Shown here piece after piece: positions 48,087 to 55,528 of a DNA stretch of 64,000 bases. Position 1 is the first letter of the stretch. Each line of letters begins with the position of its first letter. Origin of the DNA: Arthrobacter frigidicola. GTDB lineage: Bacteria; Actinomycetota; Actinomycetes; Actinomycetales; Micrococcaceae. The stretch is taken from the NCBI GenBank assembly GCA_003602285.1, contig QZVU01000002.1, positions 434,001-498,000 of the forward strand, in the 5' to 3' direction. The notes beneath the pieces are model-generated. The model was not told the DNA's origin. It did not search any database and worked only from the letters and a program-made list of their open reading frames with translations. Position numbers and translations under genes: made by a program.

Positions 48087-48533
48087 ATGGACTACAAGCT
48101 CGAACTCATCGTTCTGCCCGTTGCCGATGTCGCCGCCGCAAAGGAGTTCTACGACAAGCTCGACTGGCGCCTCGACGTCGACCTCAAGGGCGAGGGAGGC
48201 TTCCGCGCCGTGCACTACACCCCGACCGGATCCCCTGCCTCCATCATCATCAGCAACGGGCTCACCGACGCCGCCCCCGGCTCCACCCGCGGCACCTACC
48301 TGATCGTCGACGACGTCGAGGCCGCCCGCGCCGACATTGCCTCCCGCGGCATCGAAATAACCGAGGTCTTCCACGAGGCAGACGGCGGCATCCCCACCCC
48401 CAACACCGAGGGACGCGTCCCGGGCCTGGCTCCCGAGCGCGCCAGCTACTTCTCCTTCGCGATCTTCAAGGACCCCGACGGGAACGAGTTCATCCTCCAG
48501 GAAATCACCACCCGCTTCCCCGGCCGCGTCTGA
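48087..48533 (+). CDS. VOC/glyoxalase-fold protein, copy 2
   Basis: A 148-residue VOC protein, the near twin of the one at 45824: I count 14 differing residues, most in the first helix (VAAAKEF against VERAKAF) and around residues 102-115 (TPNTEGRVPG against SVRTEGRTPG). Both have the same C-terminus (FILQEITTRFPGRV) and the same AAGGAACTGAATC ribosome region. The changes are mostly conservative and both reading frames are intact, so both copies are probably functional. A 16-bp hairpin follows the stop. Confidence 0.88.
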   Translation: MDYKLELIVLPVADVAAAKEFYDKLDWRLDVDLKGEGGFRAVHYTPTGSPASIIISNGLTDAAPGSTRGTYLIVDDVEAARADIASRGIEITEVFHEADGGIPTPNTEGRVPGLAPERASYFSFAIFKDPDGNEFILQEITTRFPGRV

Positions 48534-48543
48534 CCCAGCATGA

Positions 48544-48580
48544 CCAACGGGACCCGTGCGATGTGCACGGGTCCCGTTGG
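48544..48580 (+). terminator. 16-bp hairpin after VOC copy 2
   Basis: CCAACGGGACCCGTGC and GCACGGGTCCCGTTGG pair perfectly around the 5-base loop GATGT, 10 bases after the stop. It is the longest uninterrupted hairpin stem I found in the window. Confidence 0.78.
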
Positions 48581-48638
48581 AGGTGGACCAGTTGAGGCTG
48601 GTGTCTGGTCCGGCGTCAACAGCCCGCCGGGGTGGAGC

Positions 48639-48929
48639 TCAGCGGCGCGTCCTGCGGTTCAGGAAACGGGTGAGGATGCGGGCGCGCAGGCGCAGCAGCT
48701 GGGGTACGAGGCCGTAGATGACGATGGGGACGGCGACCGTGGCGAGGACCAGGGTGCGCAGGACCGGGTGGAGCAGCTCAAGCCACTGGCCGAAGGCAAG
48801 ATTGATGATGGTCAGCGTCGGGAACACCGACAGCCAGATGATCAGCGCCATCTGGTGGCGGTTCGGCGGTGCGGGACGGCGCGGGGTGACCGTGGAGGCC
48901 GGGGCGGTGGACGCGGTGGAGGTGGACAT
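48639..48929 (-). CDS. small two-helix membrane protein
   Basis: A 96-residue protein: a Ser/Thr/Ala/Pro-rich cytoplasmic start, two membrane helices (MALIIWLSVFPTLTIINLAFG and LRTLVLATVAVPIVIYGLV) and a strongly basic tail (LRARILTRFLNRRTRR). The pattern MALI-WLSVFPTLTI-N is one I know as the C-terminal membrane part of longer antibiotic-biosynthesis-monooxygenase-like proteins; here it stands alone without the enzyme domain. AGGAGAAA precedes the ATG at 48929. The 322-base gap to the next gene (48930-49251) holds two hairpins and no gene that I recognise. Confidence 0.72.
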   Translation of the reverse strand: MSTSTASTAPASTVTPRRPAPPNRHQMALIIWLSVFPTLTIINLAFGQWLELLHPVLRTLVLATVAVPIVIYGLVPQLLRLRARILTRFLNRRTRR

Positions 48930-49159
48930 CGTTTCTCCTAGGGAAATCTTTTGGTGGTGAAGAAGTGAAGCGGAACGGGCCCCTGGGTATCCCGGGTCGG
49001 GGTGGGGGTGGTCCCTGGAGAGGCGGTGCGCCACCGCCGCGACTCTTTGTTGGTCTGTTGCCGATTGAACGCGGTGAAAGGCCACGCTTATTCCGTGCCC
49101 CGCGCTCTCCCACGTTGCGCGCACTACCCGGCCAGGCGGACTTCCATCCGCCCTGCGCC

Positions 49160-49194
49160 GCCGGAGGCGAATACGGGATGTGTTCGCCTCCGGC
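49160..49194. other. 12-bp hairpin in the 48930-49251 gap
   Basis: GCCGGAGGCGAA and TTCGCCTCCGGC pair perfectly around an 11-base loop (49172-49182). It stands just beyond a second hairpin that ends the hydrolase gene, so the two may together terminate the minus-strand transcript. Confidence 0.5.
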
Positions 49195-49219
49195 CTGCGC
49201 GGACTTCACGTGGACTGCC

Positions 49220-49247
49220 CTCCGGCCTCCGGCATCGGAGGCCGGAG
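49220..49247 (-). terminator. hairpin after the secreted hydrolase gene at 49252
   Basis: CTCCGGCCTCCG and CGGAGGCCGGAG form a 12-bp stem with a 4-base loop (GCAT), 4 bases beyond the stop of the minus-strand gene. Confidence 0.65.
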
Positions 49248-49251
49248 CGGG

Positions 49252-50112
49252 TTACTTGACCGAGACGGCGGCCTTCTCGATGAGCTCTGCCACGTCCTCT
49301 GGCGCCTCGAGCGTGGAGAGGTGGCCGGCGTCGACCTTCTCGATCACGCCGTGGGCACGGTGGGCCATGGCCAGCTGGCCGTCAACGGGGATGACCTTAT
49401 CCTCCGTGCCAACGAGGAAATAGCTCGGGATGGTCTTCCAGGCGGGCTCGCCGGAGGGCTCCTGCAGGGCGCCGCCCGTGATCGGACGCTGCGAGGCCGC
49501 GGCCACCGCGGCATCTTCCTTCTTCAGGGAGGCGGTGAAGGCCTCAGCGAAGATCGACTTCTTGACGTAGAGATCCGGGTTGCCCTCGGGCAGGTTCGGG
49601 TCCTGCACAGCATCGAAGATGTCGTGCGGGTCGCCGGCGAGTGCGGAGCCCGGGACGGCGGAGGCCAGGTCCACAATGGACTCGCCCTTCTCCGGAGCGA
49701 ACGCGTCGATGTAGGCCAGCGCCTTCACTGTGGGGGTCTGCGTGGCAGCGTTGGTGATCACGGCTCCGCCGTAGGAGTGCCCGACGAGGACCACGGGCCC
49801 GGTGGTGGCCTGATTGACGAACGCGGCAACCGATGCGGCGTCAGCTGCGACGCCTCGAAGGTGGTTGGGGGCCGCGGCGACCGTGTAGCCGTCGCGCTGC
49901 AGCTCCGACGTCACCTGTGCGAAGCTCGACGAGTCGGTCCAGGCTCCATGCACGAGCACGATCGTAGGCTTGGTGGACTGCGCCGACACGGCGGCACTTA
50001 GGCTGCTCTCGGCAGGACCGGAGGCGGACGCCGCGGCCCCCGTCAGGGCCACAGCCGCCGCACCGGCGGTAAGGAGGGCCAGAGCCTTGGAAGCATTGCG
50101 GAAGATCGTCAT
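49252..50112 (-). CDS. secreted alpha/beta hydrolase, esterase-like
   Basis: A 286-residue hydrolase with a signal peptide (MTIFRNASKALALLTAGAAA to ASASG). The fold motifs are IVLVHGAWTDSSSF (oxyanion region), the nucleophile elbow VLVGHSYGGAVI with Ser, Asp in GTEDKVIPVDGQ and His in VDAGHLSTLEAPE. It resembles the common actinobacterial family of extracytoplasmic alpha/beta hydrolases induced by TetR-type regulators; the substrate is unknown. It diverges from the TetR gene at 50244 over a gap with two dyads. Confidence 0.87.
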   Translation of the reverse strand: MTIFRNASKALALLTAGAAAVALTGAAASASGPAESSLSAAVSAQSTKPTIVLVHGAWTDSSSFAQVTSELQRDGYTVAAAPNHLRGVAADAASVAAFVNQATTGPVVLVGHSYGGAVITNAATQTPTVKALAYIDAFAPEKGESIVDLASAVPGSALAGDPHDIFDAVQDPNLPEGNPDLYVKKSIFAEAFTASLKKEDAAVAAASQRPITGGALQEPSGEPAWKTIPSYFLVGTEDKVIPVDGQLAMAHRAHGVIEKVDAGHLSTLEAPEDVAELIEKAAVSVK

Positions 50113-50132
50113 AACACTGCTCTTTCTATAGG

Positions 50133-50152
50133 TAGAACGACCGTTCGTTCTA
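50133..50152. promoter_or_regulatory. TetR-type operator, hydrolase side
   Basis: TAGAACGA-CCGT-TCGTTCTA, an 8-4-8 perfect dyad, 20 bases upstream of the hydrolase ATG. Its half-site recurs in the site at 50212. Confidence 0.68.
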
Positions 50153-50195
50153 GGCGCAGGAAACCACTTGGGCCGGATACTGTCAACCCCTTCTT

Positions 50196-50225
50196 TGTAA
50201 CGTGACGTAACAGAATGATCGTTCT
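50196..50225. promoter_or_regulatory. TetR-type operators, regulator side
   Basis: AGAATGATCGTTCT (50212-50225) repeats the AGAA-YGA...TCGTTCT half-sites of the dyad at 50133 and lies 18 bases before the TetR ATG. Just upstream, TGTAACGTGACGTAACA (50196-50212) is a second, unrelated near-palindrome. Confidence 0.6.
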
Positions 50226-50243
50226 TTCCAGTACACTGCCCCC

Positions 50244-50813
50244 ATGCCTGTTTCTACCCGAACCAAGCCGCCCCGCGAGCACCTGCTGGAGGTCGTCAGC
50301 GGGCTCTTCTACCGCGAGGGCATCAATTCCGTTGGAATCGACCGGATCGTGCGCGACGCCGGGGTAACCCGCGCTACGTTGTACCGCCACTACCCCGGCA
50401 AGGAAGCCCTCGTCGTCGCCTACCTCGAGCGGGCGGACGCGGCCATCCGCGGGGAACTGGAGCGCGGAGCGGCGCAGACGGTCTCCGCGGAGCACATGCT
50501 TGAAGCGGTGCTCGAAGGCATCGCCGACGAAGCGACCCGCTACCACACCCGGGGGTGCCCCTTCATCAATGCCGCGGCCGAGTTCCCGGACGCGGCGAGC
50601 CCCGTCCGCCGGGTCATCTCCGGGCACCGGACCTGGTTCAAGGACTTCCTGATCCACTGCCTGGAGAATGCCGGCCGCGTAGACCCCGAGGACACCGCCG
50701 ATGCCCTGGTGCTCCTGCGGGACGGCGTGCTGGTGGGCAGCTACCTCGACGACGCATCCAAAGCCCGACTGGCCTTCCTTCGCGTCGCCCGGTCGATCGC
50801 CGGCCTGCGGTAA
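50244..50813 (+). CDS. TetR family regulator
   Basis: A 189-residue TetR protein. The helix-turn-helix is at ~12-58 (LLEVVSGLFYREGINSVGIDRIVRDAGVTRATLYRHYPGKEAL); the C-terminal domain includes TRYHTRGCPFINAAAEFPDA, a block common in regulators of oxidoreductase or hydrolase genes. It diverges from the secreted hydrolase gene and is expected to bind the two AGAA-GA dyads in the gap, repressing both. A terminator-like hairpin follows at 50836. Confidence 0.92.
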   Translation: MPVSTRTKPPREHLLEVVSGLFYREGINSVGIDRIVRDAGVTRATLYRHYPGKEALVVAYLERADAAIRGELERGAAQTVSAEHMLEAVLEGIADEATRYHTRGCPFINAAAEFPDAASPVRRVISGHRTWFKDFLIHCLENAGRVDPEDTADALVLLRDGVLVGSYLDDASKARLAFLRVARSIAGLR

Positions 50814-50835
50814 TCCGGCCCTAACGCAAGTCCTG

Positions 50836-50868
50836 CGAAGCCCATCGCCGTCCCGGTGATGGGCTTCG
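50836..50868 (+). terminator. hairpin after the TetR gene
   Basis: CGAAGCCCATCGCC and GGTGATGGGCTTCG form a 14-bp stem with one G-T pair and the 5-base loop GTCCC, 22 bases after the stop. It closely matches the hairpin at 47555 in stem sequence and geometry. Confidence 0.7.
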
Positions 50869-50898
50869 TCCATGGGGGCGAGTCCCCGGTTGGCGGTC

Positions 50899-50917
50899 TT
50901 AGGTAAGGCTAAGCTAA
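50899..50917 (+). promoter_or_regulatory. iron box (DtxR/IdeR-type)
   Basis: TTAGGTAAGGCTAAGCTAA agrees at 17 of 19 positions with the consensus I know for DtxR/IdeR sites (TTAGGTTAGGCTAACCTAA). It ends 9 bases before the first codon of the siderophore ABC operon. The iron-loaded repressor would shut off the importer. The short distance leaves little room for a 5' leader, so the mRNA may be leaderless. Confidence 0.82.
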
Positions 50918-50926
50918 GGTTCCTGT

Positions 50927-51784
50927 GTGATCGAAGCAACTAAACTTTCGGGCCTGGAAGCCAGCGACCTTGTGCTGCGCTATGGGGACCGGGACGTGGT
51001 TCACGGCGCGGCGCTGACCCTTGAACCGGGCCGGATCCTTGCCCTCGTCGGGCCCAACGGCAGCGGCAAGTCGACCCTGTTGCGGGCGTTGGCCCGGTTG
51101 CACCCGGCGTCCTCGGGGGCGATCACCGTGACCTCCTCGGACGGCGCAGCGGCCGATGCGCTGATGATGAAGCGCAGCGACTTCGCCCGGCACGTGACGC
51201 TGCTGTCCCAGAGCCGGCCGGTACCCCATGGGCTGAGCGTCCGCGATGTCGTCGAGTTCGGGCGCCATCCGTACCGCGGCCGATGGCGGGCCGCAGACCC
51301 TGAGGGAGCCTCGGCCGTGGAGCGCGCCATGGAGCTCACCGGCATCACTGCCCTGGCCGGCCGAGGTGTGCACGAACTTTCCGGCGGGCAGCTGCAGCGT
51401 GTCTGGCTGGCGGGCTGCCTGGCCCAGGACACCTCGGTCCTGCTGCTCGACGAGCCAACCAACCACCTGGACCTGCGCTACAAGGTGGAAATCTTCGACC
51501 TGCTCCATGATCTTGCCCGCGTGCACGGCGTGGCGATCGGGGTGGTGCTTCACGACCTCGACGAGGCCGCCGCACTCGCCGATCACGTCGTAGTGCTCTC
51601 CGACGGCCGGATCGCCGCCGCCGGGCCCGCCTCCGAGGCGCTCGACGCGGACCTGCTCAGCGACGTCTACTCAATTCCCATCGTCACCCACACCGACCCC
51701 CTGACCGGCCGGCTGCGTACGCGCGCCGTCGGACGGCACAGCGAGAGACAGAACGCCCCAACCGAAAGGTCAATCCATCCATGA
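50927..51784 (+). CDS. iron-siderophore ABC importer, ATP-binding protein
   Basis: A 285-residue FecE/FhuC-type ATPase: Walker A GPNGSGKST, Q-loop LLSQSRPVPHGLSVRDVVEFGRHP, signature LSGGQLQRVWLAGCL, Walker B VLLLDEPTNHLD and the switch His in VVLHDLDEAAALADH. The GTG at 50927 has no ribosome site and lies just after the iron box; an overlapping GTG at 50925 is out of frame. It is the first gene of an iron-regulated operon and its stop overlaps the binding-protein start (ATGA). Confidence 0.92.
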   Translation: MIEATKLSGLEASDLVLRYGDRDVVHGAALTLEPGRILALVGPNGSGKSTLLRALARLHPASSGAITVTSSDGAAADALMMKRSDFARHVTLLSQSRPVPHGLSVRDVVEFGRHPYRGRWRAADPEGASAVERAMELTGITALAGRGVHELSGGQLQRVWLAGCLAQDTSVLLLDEPTNHLDLRYKVEIFDLLHDLARVHGVAIGVVLHDLDEAAALADHVVVLSDGRIAAAGPASEALDADLLSDVYSIPIVTHTDPLTGRLRTRAVGRHSERQNAPTERSIHP

Positions 51785-52755
51785 AGATCTCCAAGGCTCT
51801 GGCCGCCACGGCCGCCGCGGCACTGCTGCTCACCGGCTGCGGCACCACCGAAGATGCCGCAGGTGCGGCCTCAAACGGCTCCGGAGGTGGAGAACCCGTG
51901 ACCGTGACGGACGCCCGCGGCGTCGACGTTGAGCTCGACGCTCCGGCGACCCGGGTCGTCGGCACCGAATGGAACGTCGTCGAGAACCTTACGACCCTCG
52001 GCGTCATGCCCGTCGGCGCCGCCGACATCAAGGGGTACAAGGACTGGGTGCAGGCCGGCAAGCTCGACGACACCGCCACGGACATCGGCACCCGCGGCGA
52101 GCCGAGCCTTGACACGATCGCCTCGCTGGACCCGGACCTGATCGTCGCGACCACCGACCTGGCCGAAACCGTCATCACGCAGCTTGAGGATCTGGCTCCC
52201 GTCGTCGTCGTGAAATCGGCCGACGCCGGCCGGCAGATCGACCAGGCCAAGGACAACCTCAGGCTCGTCGCCGAAGCAACCGGCACCGAGGCCAAGGCCG
52301 ATGAAGCCATCGCCTCGTTCGACGCCGCAGTCGCCGAGGGCAAGGCCACCCTCGAGGAGGCGGGACTGGCCGGAGCCAAGGTCGCCTTCGCCGACGGCTG
52401 GGTTGCCGACGGCACGGTGTCAATCCGCCCGTTCGCCAAGGGCTCCCTGCTGACCGACATCAACACCGAACTCGGGCTGGCCACCCCGTGGACGCAGGAC
52501 GGCGACCCTGCCTACGGCCTGGCCTCCACCGACATCGAGGGCCTCACCACCCTCGACGCCGACAGCTTCGTCTACATCACCAACAGCGCCGACGGGGACT
52601 TCACCGAGGAACTTGCCGACAACGCCGTGTGGAAGTCCTTGCCGTTCGTGAAATCCGGTCAGGTACACCGCCTGGACGACGGCATCTGGATGTTCGGCGG
52701 CCCGGCCTCGATGACCCAGTACGTCGAGGCCATCACCGCGGCCCTGACCAAGTAG
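51781..52755 (+). CDS. iron-siderophore ABC importer, binding lipoprotein
   Basis: A 324-residue FecB/FepB-type binding protein. The lipobox LLTGC puts the lipidated Cys at about residue 20; the mature part has VTVTDARGVDVELDAPATRVV and the paired lobes typical of the class III fold (DLIVATTDLAETVITQLEDLAPVVVV). It captures a ferric siderophore outside the membrane. It lies between the ATPase gene (ATGA overlap) and the permease gene (13-base gap). Confidence 0.92.
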   Translation: MKISKALAATAAAALLLTGCGTTEDAAGAASNGSGGGEPVTVTDARGVDVELDAPATRVVGTEWNVVENLTTLGVMPVGAADIKGYKDWVQAGKLDDTATDIGTRGEPSLDTIASLDPDLIVATTDLAETVITQLEDLAPVVVVKSADAGRQIDQAKDNLRLVAEATGTEAKADEAIASFDAAVAEGKATLEEAGLAGAKVAFADGWVADGTVSIRPFAKGSLLTDINTELGLATPWTQDGDPAYGLASTDIEGLTTLDADSFVYITNSADGDFTEELADNAVWKSLPFVKSGQVHRLDDGIWMFGGPASMTQYVEAITAALTK

Positions 52756-52768
52756 CGCCAGCCGCGTC

Positions 52769-54916
52769 ATGACCGAGACCGTGAAGCGGGCCGCCCCGGC
52801 CTCCCGGCCCGCACCGGCCGAACCGGTGGCCGTGGCGCCCGCGCTCCCGCACCCGCGCTCCGTCCCGCGCGCCCGGGGTTCGGCTGCGGTCGCTGCAGGC
52901 GCCGGGCTCGTGGTTCTGGTCCTCTTTGCCTTGATCCACCTCACTCAGGGCACCGCCGACGTCGGACCCGCCGACCTGCTGGGGCTTCTGGCCGGCAGCG
53001 GCTCCGACCAGGAGGCGGCGGTGCTGGTCGCCTCCCGCATCCCCCGGCTGGCTGCCGGAGCCCTGGTCGGTGTGGCGCTGGGAGTTGCTGGAGCCGCGCT
53101 CCAGTCAGCTACCCGCAACGTCCTGGCCGCCCCGGATACCCTGGCAGTCAACGCGGGTGCCCACTTCGTCATCGTCGCCGTAGCGGCCTTCGGCATCACC
53201 CTTCCCGCCCTGCTCTCCGGCGGCCTCGCCTTCGTCGGCGGGCTGGCCGCGGCCCTGCTGGTCCTTTCCCTGTCCGGGGGCGGCGCCAACGGCAACGGCG
53301 GGCCGATCCGCCTGGTGCTTGCCGGCACCGCGCTGGCACTCGGGCTGCATTCAGCCACCGGCGCGCTGCTGCTGCTGTTCAGCCAGGAGACCACCGGGCT
53401 TTACGCCTGGGGCCAGGGCAGCCTCGCCCAGTCCCGGCCCGACGAACTGCTGCAGTTCACCCCGGTGGTCACGGCGGCCGCCGTGGGGCTTGTGGTGCTG
53501 TCCCGGCGGCTGGATCTCCTCGGCCTGGGTGATGACGCCTCCCGGCTGGCGGGGGCGGATCCGCGCCTGGCCCGCGTGGGCGCGGTCGTCCTTGCCGTCG
53601 TCCTCTCCGCGTCGGCGGTGGCCATCGCCGGCCCGATCGGGTTCGTGGGGCTGTGCGCGCCTGCCATGGTGCGCCTGCTGGCCTCCCGCGTTCGCGGCCT
53701 GGGCCGGCACCGGGCGCTGCTCCCCGTTTCCGGACTGGCCGGCGCGGTGGTGGTGATCGGGGCCGACGTGGTGGTGCGCGGTGCCTTCGGCGCCCAGACC
53801 GGAGTGGAGGTGCCGACGGGTGCGGTCACCACCGTCTTCGGTGCGGTGTTCCTGGTGGTCCTGGCGCTGCGCATGTCCGATGCCGGCCTGAGCGCAGCCG
53901 GGGACGCGCTGGCACGGCTGCGCTCCCGCAGCTTCTTCCTGGCCGTCCTGGCCGGCCTGGTGTTCCTCCTGGTCGGGCTGCTGGTGGCCGGAGCGCTGCT
54001 CGGCGATGCCAAACTGCTGCTCGGCGACCTGGCCAACTGGCTCACCGGCCGGTCCGGCGACCGCGTCAGCGCGGTGCTGGAAACCCGGGTGCCGCGCGTC
54101 GTGGCGGCTGTGCTCGCCGGTGCGGCACTGGCGATCGCCGGGGCCCTGATTCAGGCGGTCTCAAGGAATTCGCTGGCAGAGCCGGGCATCCTTGGCGTGT
54201 CCGGAGGGGGCGGGCTGGCCGCAATCCTCGTCATCACCACCGTCCCGCTGGCCGGATCCTGGCTCATCACCGGGTCGGCGCTGCTGGGCTCGGCGGTTGC
54301 GGCGCTGCTGGTCTTTGGGCTGGCGTTCCGCGGCGGGCTGCAGCAGAACCGCCTGGTGCTGATCGGCATCGGGGTCTCGGCCGGGCTTGCGGCGGCCATC
54401 ACCGTCCTTTTGGTGGCTACCGACCCGTACAACCAGACCAAGGCCCTCACCTGGCTCTCCGGCTCCACCTACGGCCGGACCTTCGCCTCGACCCTTCCGC
54501 CGCTGGCAGCGCTCGCGCTAACTCTGCCCGTGCTCACCGGCCTGCGGCGCGAGCTTGACCTGATCGCCGTCGACGACGATTCCCCGCGGGTGCTGGGCGT
54601 CCGGCTGACCGCCTCGCGGCTGCTGGCGCTCTCCGCAGCGGTGCTGCTGACGGCCGGCGCGGTGTCCTCGGTGGGGGTGATCGCCTTCGTGGGCCTGGTC
54701 GCACCGCATGCCGCCCGCAGCCTGGTGGGGGCGCGGCACGTGCGGGTGCTCCCCGTGGCGGCGCTCATCGGAGCCTGCACAGTGGTTCTGGCAGACGCGG
54801 TGGGCCGGACGGTCATCGCTCCGGCGCAGATCCCTGCGGGGATCATGACCGCACTGGTGGGCGCCCCGTACTTCGTCTACCTGCTGTGGCGCTCGCGCGT
54901 CGACCGGACCGCCTAG
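52769..54916 (+). CDS. iron-siderophore ABC importer, fused double permease (FhuB-like)
   Basis: A 715-residue membrane protein made of two FecCD units in tandem. Unit 1 is at ~40-375 (SRIPRLAAGALVGVALGVAGAALQSATRN; GFVGLCAPAMVRLL) and unit 2 at ~385-710 (TRVPRVVAAVLAGAALAIAGALIQAVSRN; AFVGLVAPHAARSLVG), giving about 20 helices. The GFVGL-x2-P loops that contact the ATPase are present twice. One chain therefore forms the whole channel, as in E. coli FhuB, so no second permease gene is needed. Confidence 0.93.
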   Translation: MTETVKRAAPASRPAPAEPVAVAPALPHPRSVPRARGSAAVAAGAGLVVLVLFALIHLTQGTADVGPADLLGLLAGSGSDQEAAVLVASRIPRLAAGALVGVALGVAGAALQSATRNVLAAPDTLAVNAGAHFVIVAVAAFGITLPALLSGGLAFVGGLAAALLVLSLSGGGANGNGGPIRLVLAGTALALGLHSATGALLLLFSQETTGLYAWGQGSLAQSRPDELLQFTPVVTAAAVGLVVLSRRLDLLGLGDDASRLAGADPRLARVGAVVLAVVLSASAVAIAGPIGFVGLCAPAMVRLLASRVRGLGRHRALLPVSGLAGAVVVIGADVVVRGAFGAQTGVEVPTGAVTTVFGAVFLVVLALRMSDAGLSAAGDALARLRSRSFFLAVLAGLVFLLVGLLVAGALLGDAKLLLGDLANWLTGRSGDRVSAVLETRVPRVVAAVLAGAALAIAGALIQAVSRNSLAEPGILGVSGGGGLAAILVITTVPLAGSWLITGSALLGSAVAALLVFGLAFRGGLQQNRLVLIGIGVSAGLAAAITVLLVATDPYNQTKALTWLSGSTYGRTFASTLPPLAALALTLPVLTGLRRELDLIAVDDDSPRVLGVRLTASRLLALSAAVLLTAGAVSSVGVIAFVGLVAPHAARSLVGARHVRVLPVAALIGACTVVLADAVGRTVIAPAQIPAGIMTALVGAPYFVYLLWRSRVDRTA

Positions 54917-54976
54917 GAGGGCGGACAGGAGGCGCACCGTGCACAGCAGAGCCGAGCTCCTCCGGAATCATTCCTG

Positions 54977-55318
54977 CTACAGGATCAGCTCGGTGCCGTG
55001 CTCCGTCGTCCGGGGGAATCGGAGCTCCGCTCCTCCGAGGAAGGTGAGCGGCTGTGCGGTCAGCGCCAGCCGGTCCCCGATCCTGACTGTGGCCAGCAGC
55101 AGTGCCTGGACCGCATCAATGCCCAGCGCGTAGCTGTCAGGCTTCTCCGCTCCCAACCCCTCGATCCGGAACGCGCAGTACCAGTCCCCGGGGGCATCCG
55201 GCATTCGCTGGGGCGCACAGAGGCGCACGGTGACTCCGCCGCCGTCGTCCGTCCGCAGGGACCGCGACGCGATGACGCGTGAGGGGTCGAAGGCGTAGGG
55301 GGACTTCGTGTCAGTCAT
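54977..55318 (-). CDS. hypothetical protein, DUF6968-like
   Basis: A 113-residue soluble protein (VIASRSLRTDDGGGVTVRLC, DWYCAFRIEGLG, DSYALGIDAVQALLLATVRIGDRL). The layout, a strand-rich start with a central W-x-C and then an aligned D-S-x-x-A-x-Q-A-L helix, recalls small DUF6968-type proteins, but I would not insist. It is a single gene on the minus strand with a strong hairpin about 20 bases upstream of its start. Function unknown. Confidence 0.65.
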   Translation of the reverse strand: MTDTKSPYAFDPSRVIASRSLRTDDGGGVTVRLCAPQRMPDAPGDWYCAFRIEGLGAEKPDSYALGIDAVQALLLATVRIGDRLALTAQPLTFLGGAELRFPRTTEHGTELIL

Positions 55319-55340
55319 ACAGCCAGTCCTATCAGCGTTC

Positions 55341-55370
55341 CGGCCGGAGGCCCCGCTTTGCCTCCGGCCG
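55341..55370. other. 11-bp hairpin in a divergent gap
   Basis: CGGCCGGAGGC and GCCTCCGGCCG pair perfectly around an 8-base loop. It lies between two divergent genes (starts at 55318 and 55529), where a terminator is not expected. Confidence 0.45.
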
Positions 55371-55528
55371 CTCCGAAAGATCAGCCGAAAGGGTGACGCC
55401 CCCGGGCCGGAATCTCCCTCCTACTGCTGACGCGCCGGCATACCGTCCTCACCTACGCTTCAGGGGTCAATCGACCACCACTTCCGCACCGCACCCGGTG
55501 CCGGAGCAATCCTGAGGAAAAAAAGACA

